A stretch of DNA of 17,922 bases, taken from the NCBI GenBank assembly GCA_028868335.1, contig JAGWUU010000024.1, forward strand, positions 1 through 17,922, written 5' to 3'. The notes under the pieces were generated by a model. It was not told the origin of the DNA. It did no database searches and was given only the letters and a program-made list of their open reading frames with translations. Positions 15,829 through 17,922 of this stretch are shown here, piece by piece. A program made the translations under genes and the position numbers. Within the stretch, counting starts at the first letter, position 1; every line of letters begins with the position of its first letter. The DNA is from Sphingomonadales bacterium. GTDB lineage: Bacteria > Pseudomonadota > Alphaproteobacteria > Sphingomonadales > Sphingomonadaceae.

Positions 15829-16427
15829 CAGCTTGGGCGTCCTTGGATGGCGATCGTCCGCCCGGCCTGGGGCGGGCGGGGCAGGCTGGCGTGGGCTGTT
15901 CGCACGGCCTCGATCCGCTCGATCAGGTCGGGCGGCATCGGCGCGGCGCGACCGGCAACGGTATCGACGTGGAGCAGCATCTGCTCTGCGGTGGCCAGCA
16001 GTTCGCCTGTCCCGGCCTTGTGCATCGCATGGAAAATGTGCAGCCGCTTGGCATCGGCGTCGAGCAGTTGCAGCGATAGCTCCAGCCTGTCGCCAAGGTG
16101 AGCTTCCGCGAGGTTGAACAGCATCGTCTGGACGGTAAACAGCGAATGTCCGGCGGCGCGATAGGCCTCGTCGATCCCGATGAAGCGGAAGAAGGCATCG
16201 GACTGCTCGCCGAAGGCCAGCAGAAAGCAGGATTCGCTCATGTGGTCATTGTAGTCGACCCAGTCGGGGCCGACTGTCGGGCTGAAGAGACGCAGCGGAG
16301 CCGGGATCGCCTGGCCTGCCTGCCACGCCACTGAACGGGTGCCTTCGAGCGCCGTGCGCAGGCCATGCCCCTCCGGCGATGCCGAAGTTGTCATCAAGGG
16401 TGAGGGCTCTTTTTCATCGTCCGGCAT
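15828..16427 (-). CDS. Hotdog-fold thioesterase, betainyl-CoA thioesterase-like
   Basis: This 199-residue cytoplasmic 4HBT-type hotdog thioesterase hydrolyses an acyl-CoA. The segment WVDYNDHMSES (56-66), then AFGEQSDAFFRFIG, KRLHIFHAMHKAGTGELLATAEQMLLHVDT (127-156) and a tail near LIERIEAV, closely resembles, from memory, the C-terminal thioesterase domain fused to many carnitine dehydrogenases and the stand-alone CdhB. Those proteins cleave betainyl-CoA formed during carnitine breakdown. The first 42 residues look unstructured. I chose the ATG at 16427 because AGGGGGA lies about eight bases upstream; a TTG at 16487 would add 20 residues without good reason. It is the first gene of the four-gene operon and is divergent from the second TonB receptor. 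The carnitine dehydrogenase and the betaine-forming cleavage enzyme expected to feed it are not in this window. Confidence 0.85.
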   Translation of the reverse strand: MPDDEKEPSPLMTTSASPEGHGLRTALEGTRSVAWQAGQAIPAPLRLFSPTVGPDWVDYNDHMSESCFLLAFGEQSDAFFRFIGIDEAYRAAGHSLFTVQTMLFNLAEAHLGDRLELSLQLLDADAKRLHIFHAMHKAGTGELLATAEQMLLHVDTVAGRAAPMPPDLIERIEAVRTAHASLPRPPQAGRTIAIQGRPS

Positions 16428-16488
16428 TGGCAAATTCCCCCTGAAGGCTTTCCCCCTTGCGGCCCGAATGCAAGGGCCGTTCGGCAAC

Positions 16489-16524
16489 TAATGCTCATCA
16501 TCACCAGAGTTAATGCCAGCGTTA
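16489..16524. promoter_or_regulatory. TAATGC repeat cluster between the divergent operon and TonB receptor
   Basis: TAATGC occurs at 16489-16494 and again at 16511-16516, exactly 22 bp apart (two helical turns). The second copy is followed after two bases by the inverted near-copy GCGTTA (16519-16524), making an imperfect dyad. The cluster lies directly upstream of a candidate -35 box for the receptor and also upstream of the thioesterase operon. It looks like a binding array for a dimeric regulator of both units, but this rests only on pattern and position. Confidence 0.4.
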
Positions 16525-16529
16525 TCCGT

Positions 16530-16558
16530 TTGACTCTTCTCACCGGGCAGCTTTCACT
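16530..16558 (+). promoter_or_regulatory. Candidate promoter for the second TonB receptor
   Basis: TTGACT (16530-16535) matches the -35 consensus at five of six bases and is followed after 17 bases by TTCACT (16553-16558), a weak -10. Transcription would begin near 16565, leaving a leader of about 80 bases before the ATG. The repeat cluster at 16489-16524 ends five bases upstream, as an activator site would. The weak -10 keeps confidence low. Confidence 0.35.
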
Positions 16559-16647
16559 GCGTCCAGACGGCTCGTGGCCACCCCGGATGGGCCACGCATG
16601 CAAGGCCGCAAAGGCAAATGCCGTGCCGGGAATGAGGGGAAAAAGAT

Positions 16648-17922
16648 ATGAAGCGTCATCTGCTGCTATCTACCGCGATTTCGACTCTTGTGTTGGGCTT
16701 GCCGGTCGCTCCGGCCCTGGCCCAGAATGCCAGCCCGCCAAAAGCAACCAATGCCGAGGATAACGGCGGCATCGCCGACATCGTCGTCACGGCCAACCGC
16801 CGCAGGGAGAAGCTCCAGGATGTCGCTGTCACGGTTCAGGCCTTGGGCGGCGAACAGCTCGCCCAGCGCGGGATCACCAATTTTGACCAGTTGCTGACCG
16901 AACTTCCGCAGGTTCACCAGGGCGGGCGCGGTCCGGGGCAGAACGTGGTGACGATCCGTGGCCTGTCCTTGGCGCAAGTATCGCTGCAGGCGACCGCCGT
17001 TGCCGGACCGAGCCCGAACGTCGCGATCTATCTCGACGATGCCTCGGTCGCCATGCCGGGGCGCAATCTCGACGTCTATGTCACCGATCTGGAACGCGTC
17101 GAAGTGCTTGAAGGTCCGCAGGGGACGCTATTCGGCGCCAGCGCCGAAGGTGGCGCGATCCGCTATATCACCAACAAGCCCAACCTTTCGAAGTTCCAGG
17201 TCGGCGCGACGCTGACCGCTGCCTCGACCCCCGGCCACGCCTTCAGCGGCTCGGCGAACGGCTACATGAACATTCCGGTGATCAAGGACAAGCTGGCGGT
17301 TCGCGCCACGGTGTTCCTCGATCACCAGGGCGGCTATATCGACAACATCTACGGCACCTACCAGATGCCGTTGACCGGCTACAACGCCGACGGTTCGGTG
17401 GCGTTCAACCTTCCCGCAACCAGCACCCGCCCAATCATCAACAACGCCGCTTACGCCAAGAAAGATTTCAACGACGCCACCTATGCGGGCGGACGCATCT
17501 CGGCGAAATGGGAAGTGGCGCCGGACTGGAACATCACCGTTCAGGATATGTACCAGGAATTGCAGGCCAACGGCACGTTCCAGTACGACCCGACGCTGGG
17601 CGATCTCAAGGTCATGCGCTTCTCGCCAGATTCCAACCAGGATCGGTTCAACCAGGTCCAGTGGTCGGTCGAAGGCAAGCTGGCCGGGCTCGAGATGGTC
17701 TATACCGGTTCGTACCTGCACCGGAAGGTCGAGCAGAAGTTCGACTACACCCAGTACGCCAGCGTAGGACCCTTCGCTCCGTATTACATCTGCGCCTATC
17801 CTGGGTATGCGAGCTGCGCGACCCCGCGGATGAGCTACCTCGACCATTCGCGCACGACGCGGTTTGCCGAGGAATTCCGCATCAGCACTCCGTCGAGCCA
17901 GCGGTTCCGGGTCCAGGCGGGC
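16648..17922 (+). CDS. TonB-dependent receptor, 3' end outside the window
   Basis: This is the first 425 codons of a second outer-membrane TonB-dependent receptor; the frame runs open to the window edge. A signal peptide covers 1-25 (cleavage after ALA). A TonB box-like DIVVTANRR sits at 44-52, and the plug domain shows VTIRGLS (101-107), VAIYLDD (125-131) and VEVLEGPQGTLFGASAEGGAIRYITNKP (151-178). Barrel strands follow. A GAGGGG ribosome site precedes the ATG by about nine bases. Its plug differs clearly from that of the other receptor in this window (which has YGSDAVAGVVNF), so they are separate paralogues rather than a duplication. It is divergent from the carnitine-type operon and shares an intergenic region of 220 bases with it, which suggests co-regulation. 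The ligand is unknown. Confidence 0.95.
   Translation, partial: MKRHLLLSTAISTLVLGLPVAPALAQNASPPKATNAEDNGGIADIVVTANRRREKLQDVAVTVQALGGEQLAQRGITNFDQLLTELPQVHQGGRGPGQNVVTIRGLSLAQVSLQATAVAGPSPNVAIYLDDASVAMPGRNLDVYVTDLERVEVLEGPQGTLFGASAEGGAIRYITNKPNLSKFQVGATLTAASTPGHAFSGSANGYMNIPVIKDKLAVRATVFLDHQGGYIDNIYGTYQMPLTGYNADGSVAFNLPATSTRPIINNAAYAKKDFNDATYAGGRISAKWEVAPDWNITVQDMYQELQANGTFQYDPTLGDLKVMRFSPDSNQDRFNQVQWSVEGKLAGLEMVYTGSYLHRKVEQKFDYTQYASVGPFAPYYICAYPGYASCATPRMSYLDHSRTTRFAEEFRISTPSSQRFRVQAG

Overview
The window looks like a chromosomal stretch of a high-GC sphingomonad (Alphaproteobacteria, Novosphingobium/Sphingomonas-like). This rests on the two large TonB-dependent receptors, the YncE-type propeller placed beside a transporter, the strong G/C bias at third codon positions and the small membrane-type LuxR HTH. 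No rRNA, tRNA, CRISPR array, insertion sequence or phage gene is visible. The genus is inferred, not demonstrated.

Left part (1-7860) is a nutrient-sensing and uptake region. On the minus strand, from right to left, it holds a chimeric membrane regulator (periplasmic Bug/TctC-type solute-binding domain, one membrane helix, cytoplasmic LuxR-type HTH), a TonB-dependent receptor, a strong hairpin and a cytochrome b561. Divergent from the regulator, on the plus strand, are a citrate/tricarballylate-like MHS-family H+ symporter and a tightly coupled periplasmic beta-propeller protein. Bug proteins are best known as tricarboxylate binders and the adjacent symporter resembles CitA/TcuC. The simplest model is that the regulator senses an organic acid in the periplasm and controls its import across both membranes.

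Middle part (7924-10457) is a two-gene minus-strand transporter operon: an MFS permease that appears to start with CTG, then a POT/PTR-type permease overlapping it by one base. It is divergent from the next module.

Right part (10700-16427) is a carnitine/gamma-butyrobetaine module. A gamma-butyrobetaine dioxygenase-like gene on the plus strand meets, tail to tail with overlapping stop codons, a four-gene translationally coupled minus-strand operon: betainyl-CoA-type thioesterase, acyl-CoA dehydrogenase, NDP-forming acyl-CoA synthetase and a clear CaiD (crotonobetainyl-CoA hydratase). Together they give two possible routes from gamma-butyrobetaine to carnitine: direct oxygenation, and CoA activation followed by dehydrogenation and hydration. 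Divergent from the operon is a second TonB-dependent receptor, cut by the window edge, with a compact putative regulatory region between them.

The most notable item is the Bug-TM-LuxR fusion and its divergent partner. Next are the two-route carnitine module, the aspartate at the catalytic-glutamate position of the acyl-CoA dehydrogenase, the CTG-start permease, and several inverted repeats in the intergenic regions.
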